Assembly (NCBI GenBank): GCA_028820935.1
Contig: JAPPHZ010000031.1
Coordinates: forward strand, 109,255 to 173,254
Direction: 5' to 3'
DNA length: 64,000 nt
DNA from: a bacterium
GTDB taxonomy: Bacteria; Actinomycetota; Acidimicrobiia; Spongiisociales; Spongiisociaceae
Under the pieces are notes generated by a model. It was not told where the DNA came from. It did not search any database and saw nothing but the letters and a program-made list of their open reading frames with translations. Positions 54,471-63,448 of the stretch are shown here, piece after piece; positions within the stretch are counted from its first letter, which is position 1; each line of letters starts with the position of its first letter. Position numbers and translations under genes: made by a program.

Positions 54471-55565
54471 CTAACGAAGGGTGCCCGCCGTCTTGGCGTG
54501 CTGGTCGAGTTTGCGGAAGAAGTCCCGGTACACGGCGTCCCTGTCGACATCCGTGGCCTCGCTCATCAGCGGCCGGCCGGGAAGACGCCGCCACTCAAGA
54601 TCCTCGTCCAGGGTGGGGGTCGGCACGAATGCGGTCGGTACCCAGGTGGGATCGATCAGCCAGGCGAAGTTGATGAAGTCCCAGCACACCCAGGACTGGC
54701 CCGGGAAGGGATCGACGAGCCGCTGCGCCCGGAGGCGGTTGTGCGTGTACAGGTAATGGAGATAGCTGCCGATCTCGCCACGGCCGTCGACCCACCGCTC
54801 CGACTCCGGTAGCGACATGACGAGCTGCTCGCCGATGTAGTACCCCGGCAGGTACAGGAGCGGCACGCCCGAGTCGAAGAGCAGGCGTGAGGCGTGCTGG
54901 TCCTGCACCAGGTTCATCGAGGGTGAGTTGCTGAACCTGACGAACGTCGGAAATCCGGACGTCCAGGACACCACCATCCGGGTGATGATCTCCGGTTCCA
55001 TCAGAAGCGCCGCGGCGATGTTGGTGACCGCCCCGATCGCCACGACATGGAGCAGCCGGTCGTCGTCCGCCATGGCGGCTTCGATGATCCGCCGGGCGCC
55101 CTCGCTGTCCACGATGTCGTCGGGTGACTCCATGAACCGGTCAGCGCCGCGGAACGCCACCCCATCCGATGACATGCCGAGCCACCCCATGATGGTGCCG
55201 ATCTCGGCGTACGACAACTCCATACCCTCGGCCGTCGTCTCGAACTCGACATCCTCTGGCTCGATTCCGGCAGCCCTCAGCCTATGCAACCAGGCCGCGA
55301 TGTCATCGACCTCGCCGGCGGTCGAGTCGTCCACGTCCGCCCGCGCAGCCGCCAGGAGGGGCTCCCTGAAGTAGGCACGCGAGAACGGCGCGGCCACGAT
55401 CGCTTCGATGTTCAACCGCTCCGGCGACAGCAGCCCCCAGGTTATGGCGAACTGGTCATCGACCTCGTTCGCCGCATCGGTATCGATCAAGACCCGAACC
55501 CTGCCCAGCTGCGGCGCCAGCATCTCCATGCGCCGCTCGTCGCTTATATACGGAAACTGTGTCAT
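54471..55565 (-). CDS. inosine-uridine nucleoside hydrolase family protein
   Basis: The 364-residue protein carries the calcium-binding N-terminal cluster VLIDTDAANEVDDQFA with Asp28, Asp30, Asp36 and Asp37, and later VVAIGAVTNIAAALL and SWVCWDFINFAWL. Nucleoside hydrolases cleave the N-glycosidic bond of nucleosides. The usual D-T-D-P-G-x-D-D motif reads D-T-D-A-A-N-E-V-D-D, a form seen in a divergent branch. It is convergent with the AbiE-like pair. The enzyme may salvage nucleosides; a defence role has no support. Confidence 0.8.
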   Translation of the reverse strand: MTQFPYISDERRMEMLAPQLGRVRVLIDTDAANEVDDQFAITWGLLSPERLNIEAIVAAPFSRAYFREPLLAAARADVDDSTAGEVDDIAAWLHRLRAAGIEPEDVEFETTAEGMELSYAEIGTIMGWLGMSSDGVAFRGADRFMESPDDIVDSEGARRIIEAAMADDDRLLHVVAIGAVTNIAAALLMEPEIITRMVVSWTSGFPTFVRFSNSPSMNLVQDQHASRLLFDSGVPLLYLPGYYIGEQLVMSLPESERWVDGRGEIGSYLHYLYTHNRLRAQRLVDPFPGQSWVCWDFINFAWLIDPTWVPTAFVPTPTLDEDLEWRRLPGRPLMSEATDVDRDAVYRDFFRKLDQHAKTAGTLR

Positions 55566-55607
55566 GCGTACTCCGACCTTATCCGATCGCGCCGGCCGCC
55601 ATGACCC

Positions 55608-55661
55608 TCAGCGGATGCGGTCGATGGCGATGAGCCCTCCGGCGTCGACGACGATGGTCAT
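55608..55661 (-). pseudogene. VapC-like PIN toxin remnant, N-terminus only
   Basis: An ATG at 55661 starts MTIVVDAGGLIAIDR, the classical first strand of a PIN-domain toxin with its first metal Asp, and meets a TGA after 17 residues. The rest of the PIN domain is not found in any frame nearby. The ATG overlaps the preceding stop as ATGA. It looks like the surviving head of a deleted vapC. Confidence 0.5.
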
Positions 55662-55735
55662 TCCCCGTACAGGCTGAGCCGGGCAGCCTCCATCGCTTCC
55701 TCGAGCGCAGGCTCGCGTGCATGCTTGGCTTCCAT
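55658..55735 (-). pseudogene. antitoxin (VapB-like) C-terminal remnant
   Basis: The frame ending at 55658 finishes with MEAKHAREPALEEAMEAARLSLYGE-like residues (the ATG at 55735), a charged helix like the toxin-binding tail of VapB-type antitoxins. The frame is open further upstream but that part has no antitoxin DNA-binding motif. Placed in front of a VapC head with a four-base overlap, it is best read as the antitoxin part of the same relic. Confidence 0.45.
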
Positions 55736-56111
55736 ACCGGTCACCCATCCTGGCACCCGATTCAAGACCCGCGTTTGAGCCGCCCCTCCGTATGACCGTG
55801 AACAGCCCTCCGTCGCTCCGACATGACCAGGGCTTGGGGCCGGTTCGCCAGCGAACGACATCACGGCCGGTCACATCGGCCCGGGGTTCAGTCCTCTTCG
55901 AAAGTCGCCTCGTTGACCAGCAACGTGTCTGCACTGTTCAGAATCTGGAGGCAGCCTCCTCCTGTCCCTAACCGCTACTGGAACCTCATCAGGCAATCTC
56001 GCGACGAGGACGACCGATCTGCCTCGACCAACTCTCCCACTTTTCACGCTCTGCCCGGCGCCTTCCGCAGCTTATGGTGGGATGGGATCGACATATTCGC
56101 TTGCTGATAGA
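55662..56111. other. region with a toxin-antitoxin relic and otherwise no gene
   Basis: Apart from the antitoxin tail at its left edge I see no supported coding frame. Composition shifts here from the typical GC-rich pattern to the AT-richer pattern of the next two genes. A TAGAAT at about 56106-56111 could be the -10 of the next gene. This is a plausible left border of the imported segment. Confidence 0.35.
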
Positions 56112-56120
56112 ATGGTCGGC

Positions 56121-56903
56121 ATGGATGACTTGGTTGACCTCTTTGGCCGGGCAGCCGACGAGATGCTATCTAGTGTGCAACAGTCACGGGCTGCCCTAAC
56201 ACACAATCTATCGATAGGAGAAGCGAACGAATCTGTAGTACGCGAATTCTTACGCCAGCGGCTACCAGCATCCATCGGGGTGGGTCGAGGGCAAATAGTC
56301 GACAAGAACGGACAACGAACTCGACAACTTGATGTCGTGCTATATGACGCGTTCAGGACCCCCGCTCTATGGACTGACAAGGAAAAGGACCAGCGCCTGT
56401 TCCCATCGGAAAGCGTAATCGCAGTAGTTGAAGTGAAGACACGGCTTAGTGCATCGGATGCGGAATCTATCGTTAGCAATATGAGGTCAGTAAAGACTCT
56501 GGACAAGTCTAGTTACTACGGTCGGAATGCCACATCAGTGCTTCAAATCTATAAGAAACTGTATGGCCACGAATACGAACTAGCACCTACTCTATATTTT
56601 GTCTTCGCATTTGAGAGCGGTGAATTGAGGCCTATACGAGACTCCCTTACACAAGCTACGGCCAGCTACCCACTGGCATCTCGAATTGACTGTCTAGTGA
56701 GTCTGAATACTGGGATTATGTGCTGGTATGACTCAGCGCGCGATACCATAAATGCAATCCCTGATGGTGCTGACTGGAGGTTCATTAGCTACAATACTGA
56801 TCATGCTCTTTTGATGTTCTATATACTCGTATCTAGATACTTATTTCAACTGCAAGGCGGTGAGGTTAATCTCAAAAAATATCTACCACAGATGAGATTC
56901 TAG
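56121..56903 (+). CDS. DUF6602-like, probable PD-(D/E)XK-fold protein
   Basis: From the ATG at 56121 the protein has 260 residues (ATGs at 56112 and 56082 are alternatives). The core reads LPASIGVGRGQIVD, RQLDVVLYDAFRTP and VIAVVEVKTRL, i.e. a D-x(n)-E-x-K nuclease pattern as in DUF6602 proteins. The tail is aromatic and hydrophobic. Codon usage is visibly AT-richer than in the flanking genes, so it was probably acquired. Its position beside restriction and abortive-infection-like genes suggests a defence role; none is proven. Confidence 0.65.
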   Translation: MDDLVDLFGRAADEMLSSVQQSRAALTHNLSIGEANESVVREFLRQRLPASIGVGRGQIVDKNGQRTRQLDVVLYDAFRTPALWTDKEKDQRLFPSESVIAVVEVKTRLSASDAESIVSNMRSVKTLDKSSYYGRNATSVLQIYKKLYGHEYELAPTLYFVFAFESGELRPIRDSLTQATASYPLASRIDCLVSLNTGIMCWYDSARDTINAIPDGADWRFISYNTDHALLMFYILVSRYLFQLQGGEVNLKKYLPQMRF

Positions 56904-57007
56904 TCCGGGGTGGCCTGTCGATTAAGCTAGATAAAACCGAAGGGAATACTCATACTGTACGGCCTGATCTATATGTTTCGGCATGTCTCCTAAACTTAGC
57001 TAACCTC

Positions 57008-57024
57008 GCGCGCATAACGCGCGC
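57008..57024. terminator. GC hairpin between convergent genes
   Basis: GCGCGC (57008-57013) and GCGCGC (57019-57024) flank an ATAAC loop; the same 11 bases also read as a direct repeat. A second small hairpin, TAGGTA-TCGC-TACCTA, lies at 57038-57053 and covers the next stop codon. Together they separate two convergent genes. No T-tract is seen. Confidence 0.45.
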
Positions 57025-57050
57025 ATAAGCCGTAGACTAGGTATCGCTAC

Positions 57051-57908
57051 CTACCTAGCAGTTACCAATCCCTCTCGAAACCAGTGCACGAGGGTAATGG
57101 CCAGATGGAGAGCCGTCTCCGCCTCCTCTAGACTGACATGTAACCGCGCGTTCTGATCATCAGTCCCATGTCGATCTATCTGTGCCTTCCAAAGTAGCCT
57201 TAACATATAGACAAGGCCCTCAACCGGATCCTTGTCCCTTGTGCCAGGCTCTAAGGACACAGCAAACTTCGTAGGCCTGCTCTTGACGTCAGCAATTATA
57301 GTTCCCAGAGTAGTCAGCTTGTTATTAGGACTGACTACGGTTTTAGCTGCAGCTTCAACTGCCCGTACCGCTTCTCTATATGCAGAACTAGGATCGGGAC
57401 TCCGGCCGTATACTCTAATCCACGCTTCTTTCAAGTGCTTGCTGGCATTGTCCCGACTTTCCATTACGCGGTTTGCTCTCTTCATGACCTCCCCTTGGAC
57501 ACGTCTCTCCAATCGGAAGTGGTGGTCCTCGAGTACAGGTGTCCATATCGAACCTGCTTCTTCAAGAATTCGCCGCAACTCTACCGCGTTAGTTCTTTTG
57601 GCAAGATTGCTAAGTACCAAGTCTACAACATCCAGCAGAAAGTCTGAATTGCCTTGCATCAGCCTGAGAATCCACTGACCCAGGTGTTCCTCGTCACCCG
57701 TTGGAAGCTTCAGCCTCAAGGAGCGCTCTATAAATCGAATCTGCTCAATAGACCAGAAGGAGTAACCGTCCCAAGGAGTGCCTCCAGTCAAGGCAGGCCT
57801 CACCCAATCAATCAAGGAACCCCGGAGCCAGACGGGTACTCCTTCAAATGGCCCTTCAAAATCTCCCGAAGGGTTCTCTCTCTGACTCAATGGAATCCAC
57901 TCGGCCAC
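57051..57908 (-). CDS. abortive-infection C-terminal-like (Abi-C) protein
   Basis: The 285-residue protein is helical and charged. Its C-terminal half, with SSAYREAVRAVEAAAKTVV, KLTTLGTIIADVK and HVSLEEAETALHLAITLVHWF, is similar in layout to the Abi-C domain of bacterial defence proteins. The N-terminal part (WIPLSQRENPSGDFEGPFEG) has no match that I know. Base composition is AT-rich like the convergent gene. It is presumably part of a small acquired defence island. Mechanism unknown. Confidence 0.6.
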   Translation of the reverse strand: MAEWIPLSQRENPSGDFEGPFEGVPVWLRGSLIDWVRPALTGGTPWDGYSFWSIEQIRFIERSLRLKLPTGDEEHLGQWILRLMQGNSDFLLDVVDLVLSNLAKRTNAVELRRILEEAGSIWTPVLEDHHFRLERRVQGEVMKRANRVMESRDNASKHLKEAWIRVYGRSPDPSSAYREAVRAVEAAAKTVVSPNNKLTTLGTIIADVKSRPTKFAVSLEPGTRDKDPVEGLVYMLRLLWKAQIDRHGTDDQNARLHVSLEEAETALHLAITLVHWFREGLVTAR

Positions 57909-58269
57909 TCGATACCTGCCCGGCTAACCGTAATGCTGACGTGCGTCGGTCGGACGGACCGACCTCCAGCGCTGAGGTGCCAGCAAAACCGATGCGCTAG
58001 GTCGGTGTCTATCCGAGCCATACGTCTGATCACACTAGAGTAGTTACAGCCTTATGCTTACGCAAGACGTCTTGGAGGCTATCCCTCGGAGCCTTCAATG
58101 CTCATCATCAGAACCGGGGGGATGAAACGTGACTTGGGCTTCATGTGCCCAAGCGTAGGAACACTTCAATAGTGTGAGATCACAATAAATCTGTTATCGT
58201 TTGTCTGAGATTGACAGCAATCGCAACATCCTTGTCTGCGGCGATCCACTCATCAACCTTGGGGGCCTG
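57909..58269. other. 361-base intergenic region
   Basis: No coding frame is supported. A dyad TGTGA-GA-TCACA lies at 58173-58184 in an AT-rich patch (to about 58230) that resembles a regulatory region. On the minus strand TTGCGT and TACTCT with 17 bases between them lie near 58040-58070, a weak promoter match for the Abi-C-like gene. The right border with the restriction operon has normal GC again. Confidence 0.35.
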
Positions 58270-59004
58270 CTAACCGAGCCAGATGTTCTTGCCTGCGGTG
58301 GCGAGGGTGGTCCTCTGGGTCTCGTAGCCGGGCATTAGGCGGTCGACGGTGGACCAGAACTTGGGGGTGTGGTTGAGTTCGCGGAGGTGGGCTAGTTCGT
58401 GGGCTAGGACGTAGTCGATGAGGGTCGGGGGGAGTTGAAGGGTGGCCCAGTGGATGTTGATACGTTGGGGGCCGGGCTGTGGGCGGGCTGAGCCCCAGCG
58501 GAAGCCGAGATCGCGGACCTCTACGGTCACGGATTCTTCTCCGAGGCGGGCGGCCCAGGGGCGGATTCTCTTCCGGAGCCACTTGGTACCGACTTCGGTG
58601 TACCAGCGTTGCATGGCTTCGGCGCCGTGATCGACCTGGTCGGCCGGGAGGTGGAAGCGGCCTCGGTCGAGACGGACTCCGGTTCCCTCTGGTGTGAGGG
58701 TGAGTCGGTAACTGCGGCCTAGGTAGGCGAAGCCCTCCCCCGCCACGAACCGTTTGGCGACTGGTGGGCCCGACAAGGCGTCTTTTTCGATCAGCTTGCG
58801 GTAGACCCATTGGCGCTTGGCGTTGACGAACCGGGTGGCTCGTTCGATCGTTACGGCCGGTGGGGCCTTAAGCACCAGGGAGGCGTCGCGTTCTACGACT
58901 ATCTCGATCGTCGTTCGTTCGCGGGGTGGGGCCACCTTGAAGAGGAGGTCGCCGACAACCAACTCGGGGAGATCGTGGAGTGCAGCGACCGCTGTGATTG
59001 TCAT
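58270..59004 (-). CDS. YgjP-like M48-type zinc metallopeptidase
   Basis: The 244-residue protein ends with the metal motif AHELAHLRELNHTPKFW (HExxH plus the downstream His) of the YgjP/WLM group, preceded by RWGSARPQPGPQRINIHWATLQLPP-like residues typical of the family (GSARP to NIHW). Such proteins are often found beside type I restriction genes, with an unknown role. The ATG overlaps the hsdR stop as ATGA, so it is the last cistron of the restriction operon. Confidence 0.87.
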   Translation of the reverse strand: MTITAVAALHDLPELVVGDLLFKVAPPRERTTIEIVVERDASLVLKAPPAVTIERATRFVNAKRQWVYRKLIEKDALSGPPVAKRFVAGEGFAYLGRSYRLTLTPEGTGVRLDRGRFHLPADQVDHGAEAMQRWYTEVGTKWLRKRIRPWAARLGEESVTVEVRDLGFRWGSARPQPGPQRINIHWATLQLPPTLIDYVLAHELAHLRELNHTPKFWSTVDRLMPGYETQRTTLATAGKNIWLG

Positions 59005-62000
59005 GTCAGCCGGTGCTGGTTGGCTTTGGCTAGGGCGACGAGTTCGGCTGACGACTCGTCCAGGCTCTCGAAGTCGAAGAGGTCGCTGTCATCGAGTGTC
59101 CGCTTGATGGCCTTTCGGAGTTCGTCTTGCTTGTGGGCGTTGTCCCAGAAACCCACGACGCGGATGATCTGACGAATCCGATCGACCAGGTGTCGGGTCA
59201 GGTTGATCAAGCGTGTGCCGGCATCAGACTCGGATGTCGCGAGCTTCTCGGCCATCTGGTTGTGGAACGGGAGCTCGGTCGCCGGGTCGAGGCCTGTGTC
59301 GTCTTCGTCAGTGCGGCCGGCGTTGATCTCGTCGATCAGTTCTCCGAACTCGAATGCGATCTGGTCCCAACGCTCTTCGAGGCGATCGAGTATCTCGTCG
59401 ATCCTCTCCGACAACCTCGCGTAGTAGACGGGGTCTTCGTCAACGTGCGTGCGTATGTAGTGACGCGCCGCGTGTTCCATTTCTGAAGCCTGGGCCCGGT
59501 CTGAGCCCATCGCTTTGACATGAGCATGGAAGGCAGGATCGGTGATCCTCAGCGGTTGGATCTTCTGGCTGAGGTCGAGGACGGTGACGTGATCGTCGAT
59601 CAACCGGCGGACCTTCTCCTTGTACTTGTAGGGATCGAAGTCACCGTCAGGTGTGTCGCGGTATCGGCGCCGGGTCCGGATCTGGATCTCGCCGAACAGG
59701 TTCACATCGTCTACGAACGGAAGCGCTTCCGGTCTCGGCAGGACGGTGTCGAAGGTGATGAGGAAGGTCCGTAGCGCTACGTCGAACTCGGCTCGAAGGC
59801 GCTCGTCGGCCAGTAGCTGGACACAGGCTTCGATCGCCTCGACGGTCGGGACGGGATCGATACCGCGTTGAACGAAGAGTTGCCGTATGCGCTGGCGCTG
59901 CGGTTCGAGCTTCTCGATCTCGGTGGTAAGCGGCCGGAGGGCTCCGTCCACATCGGGATCGAGGATCTTGCCGTCCGCATTCGCGTAGGCGGTCAGAGCT
60001 CGGGTGAGCTGTGCGGAGACTCCGTAGTAGTCGACAACCAAGCCATGGTCCTTCTTGGGTGCGGTCCGGTTGACCCGGGCGATGGCCTGGAGGAGTTCCG
60101 CCTCCTGGATCAACCGGTCTAGGTACAGGGCCTGTGCCTGTGGCGCGTCGAAGCCGGTGAGGAGCATCGACTTCACGATCAGTAGCGCCACCGGACTCTG
60201 CTTCTCGTCGGCGAGACCGAGAGGAAGCTTGAAGCTGTCGATCTGTCGCTGCTGACCCGGCTTGTTGGTCCACGGCGCATAGTGCGGCGGGTCGTTGTGG
60301 TCGCCCGAGATGACCGGTACGAAGTCGAGCGCACGGATCAGATCGCGTTTGCCGGCCGCGTTGCGCAGAAACGACTCTTCGGGATCCGTAGTAGGCCCAG
60401 ATCCGTTCGTCGGGTGTAACTGTCTCTGTTCGATCTCTCGGATGAGCTCATCGCGCGCCTTGTTGAAAGCTGCGCGGTATCGCACACAGGCCTTCCGGCT
60501 GGTGGCTACGACCATGCCCTTGAGACGATCGGGCATCACGGTGCTGACGTAATGACGCAGGATGTCCCTGGCCTTCGCTTCGATCAACTCAGGGGCTTCC
60601 AGCACCTGCCCGACCGTGGCGTACTTCCTTTGCAGGGTCTCTCGCTGGCTCTCGGTGAGATCAGCGAACCACCGGAAGAAAACTTCATCCATCCTCGAAG
60701 CGCCCTTGACGGCCGCGTCTGTGGTGCGACCCTCGTAGAGAATCGGTACCGTCGATCCGTCTGCCTCGGAGTCGGCAAGGGTGTAGCGGTCGAGGTAGCC
60801 GCCGAAGATTTCCCGGGTCTTCTTCCGCTTACCCATGATGATCGGTGTGCCGGTGAACCCGATCCGGGCCGCATTGGGTAGAGCATTCATGAGATTGGCA
60901 TGCAGCACTGATGCGTGAGAGCGGTGCGCCTCATCGACCATGACCAGGATCGATTCCGACTCGTTGAGGATCGGGAAGATCTCCCCCTCCTCGACTCCTT
61001 CGCCACCTGGGCCCTTCTTGTCGCCCAACTTCTGGATCATCACCATGACCACAGCAGGCCCCGGTTGCCGCAACAGGGTTCGGGCCTGGGGACCGTTTCG
61101 AGCCACCTTGATGGTCTCCCCGACGAGCGCTGCCGTATCACGGAGTTGGCGTTCAAGATCGGTCCGGTCGGTGACCAAGACAACCTTGAACCTGCGAAGT
61201 TCGGGATGGCTACGCATCGTTCTGATTAGGAAGGCCATCGTCAGGCTCTTGCCCGAACCCTGGGTGTGCCAGATGATCCCACCTCGGCGGTCGATCTCTC
61301 CGTTGCTTGCCTTGGTCTCCCCGGTCAGCAACCGCTGGATCGCCTTGTGAACGCCCCGGTACTGCTGGTACCGGCCAACGATCTTGGCAGTGCGTCCAGC
61401 ACCAACCTCCATGAACAGAGTGAAGTGCCGGACGATGTCGAGCAATCGCTCCGGAGCCAGCATCCCCGCCGTGAGGAGTTCTTGCTGCGTAACCGCGCCT
61501 GCGGCCTTGCCCAACGACTGGGCCACCTCCTCGCGGGTGGAGGGGAACGGGTCCTTCCAGGCCATGTAGTGCTCGGGCAGGGCTGTGAACGTCGCTGCCT
61601 CTGCCCGCTCTCCGGTGGTGGCGACCGTGAACTGATTGGTCCAGAACAACTGCTCCGCGCCTTCTGGAGTTGCTGTGCCCCGCTGGTTGGCGTAGCGGCG
61701 GAGTTGATCGATCGCGTCCGCGATACCGCTCTCGGAGCCGGGAGGCTTAGCCTCGATGACCACCAGCGGGATCCCGTTGACGAACAGTGTCACGTCGGGA
61801 CGGATGTTCGGAGCCTTCCCAGGCGTCGCAACAGGGAACTGCGACACAGCCAGGTAGTCGTTCGCTGACCAGTCTTCCCAGTCGATGTAGTTGATCGTTC
61901 GGTCCCGACCCCCGTCCCATCCCTCAACCCCAGAGACCGTTACCCCTCGGAGTAACAGCCTGGTAGCCAGCCGGTTGGCTTCGAGCAACTTGACCCCCGC

Positions 62001-62252
62001 CCGCATTGATCCCAGGTCCGCAGCTGCCGCCTTGATCCGCGCCTCGTTGAGCCACGGCTCCCCGTTCGGGCCAGGGTTGATTCTCACCAGCGCCGAACGG
62101 ACCCGCTGCTCTAGGAGCGCATCACGATCCGACGACCGGCTGACCTTGTCTGACGGTTGTCGTTCCGACCAGACCAGGGTTTCCCATCCATGCGAAGCAA
62201 GGTTGTCCAGTAAGGGATGCTCGACCAACTCCCACTCGGGTCCGAGGCTCAC
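59001..62252 (-). CDS. hsdR: type I restriction enzyme R subunit
   Basis: The 1083-residue protein has the N-terminal nuclease signature PDVTLFVNGIPLVVIEAKPP (Asp and E-x-K), the SF2 motor with WHTQGSGKSLTMAFL (motif I), ILVMVDEAHRSH (motif II) and IGFTGTPI (motif III), and LLTGFDAPQAQAL (motif V). It cleaves unmodified DNA after ATP-driven translocation. The start is a GTG overlapping the hsdS stop by four bases. Confidence 0.94.
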   Translation of the reverse strand: MSLGPEWELVEHPLLDNLASHGWETLVWSERQPSDKVSRSSDRDALLEQRVRSALVRINPGPNGEPWLNEARIKAAAADLGSMRAGVKLLEANRLATRLLLRGVTVSGVEGWDGGRDRTINYIDWEDWSANDYLAVSQFPVATPGKAPNIRPDVTLFVNGIPLVVIEAKPPGSESGIADAIDQLRRYANQRGTATPEGAEQLFWTNQFTVATTGERAEAATFTALPEHYMAWKDPFPSTREEVAQSLGKAAGAVTQQELLTAGMLAPERLLDIVRHFTLFMEVGAGRTAKIVGRYQQYRGVHKAIQRLLTGETKASNGEIDRRGGIIWHTQGSGKSLTMAFLIRTMRSHPELRRFKVVLVTDRTDLERQLRDTAALVGETIKVARNGPQARTLLRQPGPAVVMVMIQKLGDKKGPGGEGVEEGEIFPILNESESILVMVDEAHRSHASVLHANLMNALPNAARIGFTGTPIIMGKRKKTREIFGGYLDRYTLADSEADGSTVPILYEGRTTDAAVKGASRMDEVFFRWFADLTESQRETLQRKYATVGQVLEAPELIEAKARDILRHYVSTVMPDRLKGMVVATSRKACVRYRAAFNKARDELIREIEQRQLHPTNGSGPTTDPEESFLRNAAGKRDLIRALDFVPVISGDHNDPPHYAPWTNKPGQQRQIDSFKLPLGLADEKQSPVALLIVKSMLLTGFDAPQAQALYLDRLIQEAELLQAIARVNRTAPKKDHGLVVDYYGVSAQLTRALTAYANADGKILDPDVDGALRPLTTEIEKLEPQRQRIRQLFVQRGIDPVPTVEAIEACVQLLADERLRAEFDVALRTFLITFDTVLPRPEALPFVDDVNLFGEIQIRTRRRYRDTPDGDFDPYKYKEKVRRLIDDHVTVLDLSQKIQPLRITDPAFHAHVKAMGSDRAQASEMEHAARHYIRTHVDEDPVYYARLSERIDEILDRLEERWDQIAFEFGELIDEINAGRTDEDDTGLDPATELPFHNQMAEKLATSESDAGTRLINLTRHLVDRIRQIIRVVGFWDNAHKQDELRKAIKRTLDDSDLFDFESLDESSAELVALAKANQHRLT

Positions 62253-63448
62253 GCTGGCACCGCCCTAACCTCGCCCGAGAGCAGATCGGCCGCTAGGCCT
62301 ACTCGAAATTTGCGCAGCTTCTCTAATCTCCTCGCCTCTGCGTCCCTCGCTGCCCGCGCAGATTCGTACCACTGGGCAACCTCGTTCTGGGTTCTGGTGT
62401 CAGGACAACTGACACGGACGTTGGCGACTCGATGCAGAGCGAGCTTGGGTACGCCCCCGCCAGTCCCGATCTCAGCTCTCACTTGTGCTCGAACGGCGGA
62501 GGAGTTCATTTGGAGAGCCAAGTAGCTAGGTACCAGGGACTTCGAAGGCACGATCCGAGCGGCGTTTTCCGTCAAGATGGTTCTCATGCCGGGAGGGGGC
62601 TGGTTGACACCCACGTACCCAATAGAGCCTGCGATTGAGATGAAGAGTTCGCCCGATCGAATCTCGTACCGACCGAGCGCCTGGAATGTCGCCTCGCTTA
62701 GGGCAGCCAAGCTGTCGTAGTCCACGTTGCGCCTGTAGAAGTCAACGACCCTTAGGTAACGGTACGGCGTTTGCGTATGAGAGTAGGCGTGTCCAGCAGG
62801 CAACCGCTTACCGCCGAGCACACGACATTCATCGCCCAAGCGAACAAGGTCCTCTGTGCCGACTCTCGAAATGCAGGCCTCGGCGAGCGCGCCCGCGATC
62901 GTATCAAGCTTGGCAATGACGCGTTCGGTGGTTTGGATGGCTTCGTCGACCGTGTCCAGAATCTCTCCGATCCGCCGCTGCTCCTCCAGCGGCGGCACGT
63001 GAACTCGGTAACGTCCAAAGAAGTCGCTGCCAAGGTTGTGGATGGCCGTTCCACCCGAAAATCTCTCGGCAATCCGCTTAGTTTCTGCCAGTTGGAGAAG
63101 GTGTGCCAGCCAGACCGGGTTGTGACCGTCTGCCGCACGAACTCGTCGTACAAAGTTGGACGCGAGCGACGGATAGTCTGCATCCAAACCTACGACTCTG
63201 CTTGCGAATCCAACCTCTCCAGATGAAACAAGAACCGTGTCATCGATGTGCAATTGAGCTCTAGCCACCTCTTTCGGACTGAACCATCGGAGCGGGAGCT
63301 TCTCCGTCGTGATGGTCTGTGACCTGGCGGCATCACCATTCCGGACCACCCTTGCTGCAACAGTGGACGCGCCAGAGCGCTCGCTGGCGCCCCAATACCC
63401 AGCCTGCGGTTTTTCGATGATTTCACCCAATGCCTGCAACCTATCCAT
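62249..63448 (-). CDS. hsdS: type I restriction enzyme S (specificity) subunit
   Basis: From the ATG at 63448 the protein has 399 residues. It has the two-repeat HsdS layout: a first target-recognition domain, a conserved coiled-coil (VPPLEEQRRIGEILDTVDEAI) near the middle, a second recognition domain (from about residue 205) and a second, less perfect helix (TQNEVAQWYESARAARDAEA). It determines the recognised DNA sequence. The start overlaps the hsdM stop by eight bases; the longer frame to 63568 would overlap hsdM further. Confidence 0.88.
   Translation of the reverse strand: MDRLQALGEIIEKPQAGYWGASERSGASTVAARVVRNGDAARSQTITTEKLPLRWFSPKEVARAQLHIDDTVLVSSGEVGFASRVVGLDADYPSLASNFVRRVRAADGHNPVWLAHLLQLAETKRIAERFSGGTAIHNLGSDFFGRYRVHVPPLEEQRRIGEILDTVDEAIQTTERVIAKLDTIAGALAEACISRVGTEDLVRLGDECRVLGGKRLPAGHAYSHTQTPYRYLRVVDFYRRNVDYDSLAALSEATFQALGRYEIRSGELFISIAGSIGYVGVNQPPPGMRTILTENAARIVPSKSLVPSYLALQMNSSAVRAQVRAEIGTGGGVPKLALHRVANVRVSCPDTRTQNEVAQWYESARAARDAEARRLEKLRKFRVGLAADLLSGEVRAVPA

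Noticed and set aside
58173..58184. TGTGA-GA-TCACA as a CRP site
   Set aside because: A CRP site has a six-base spacer, here it is two. The dyad may be chance.
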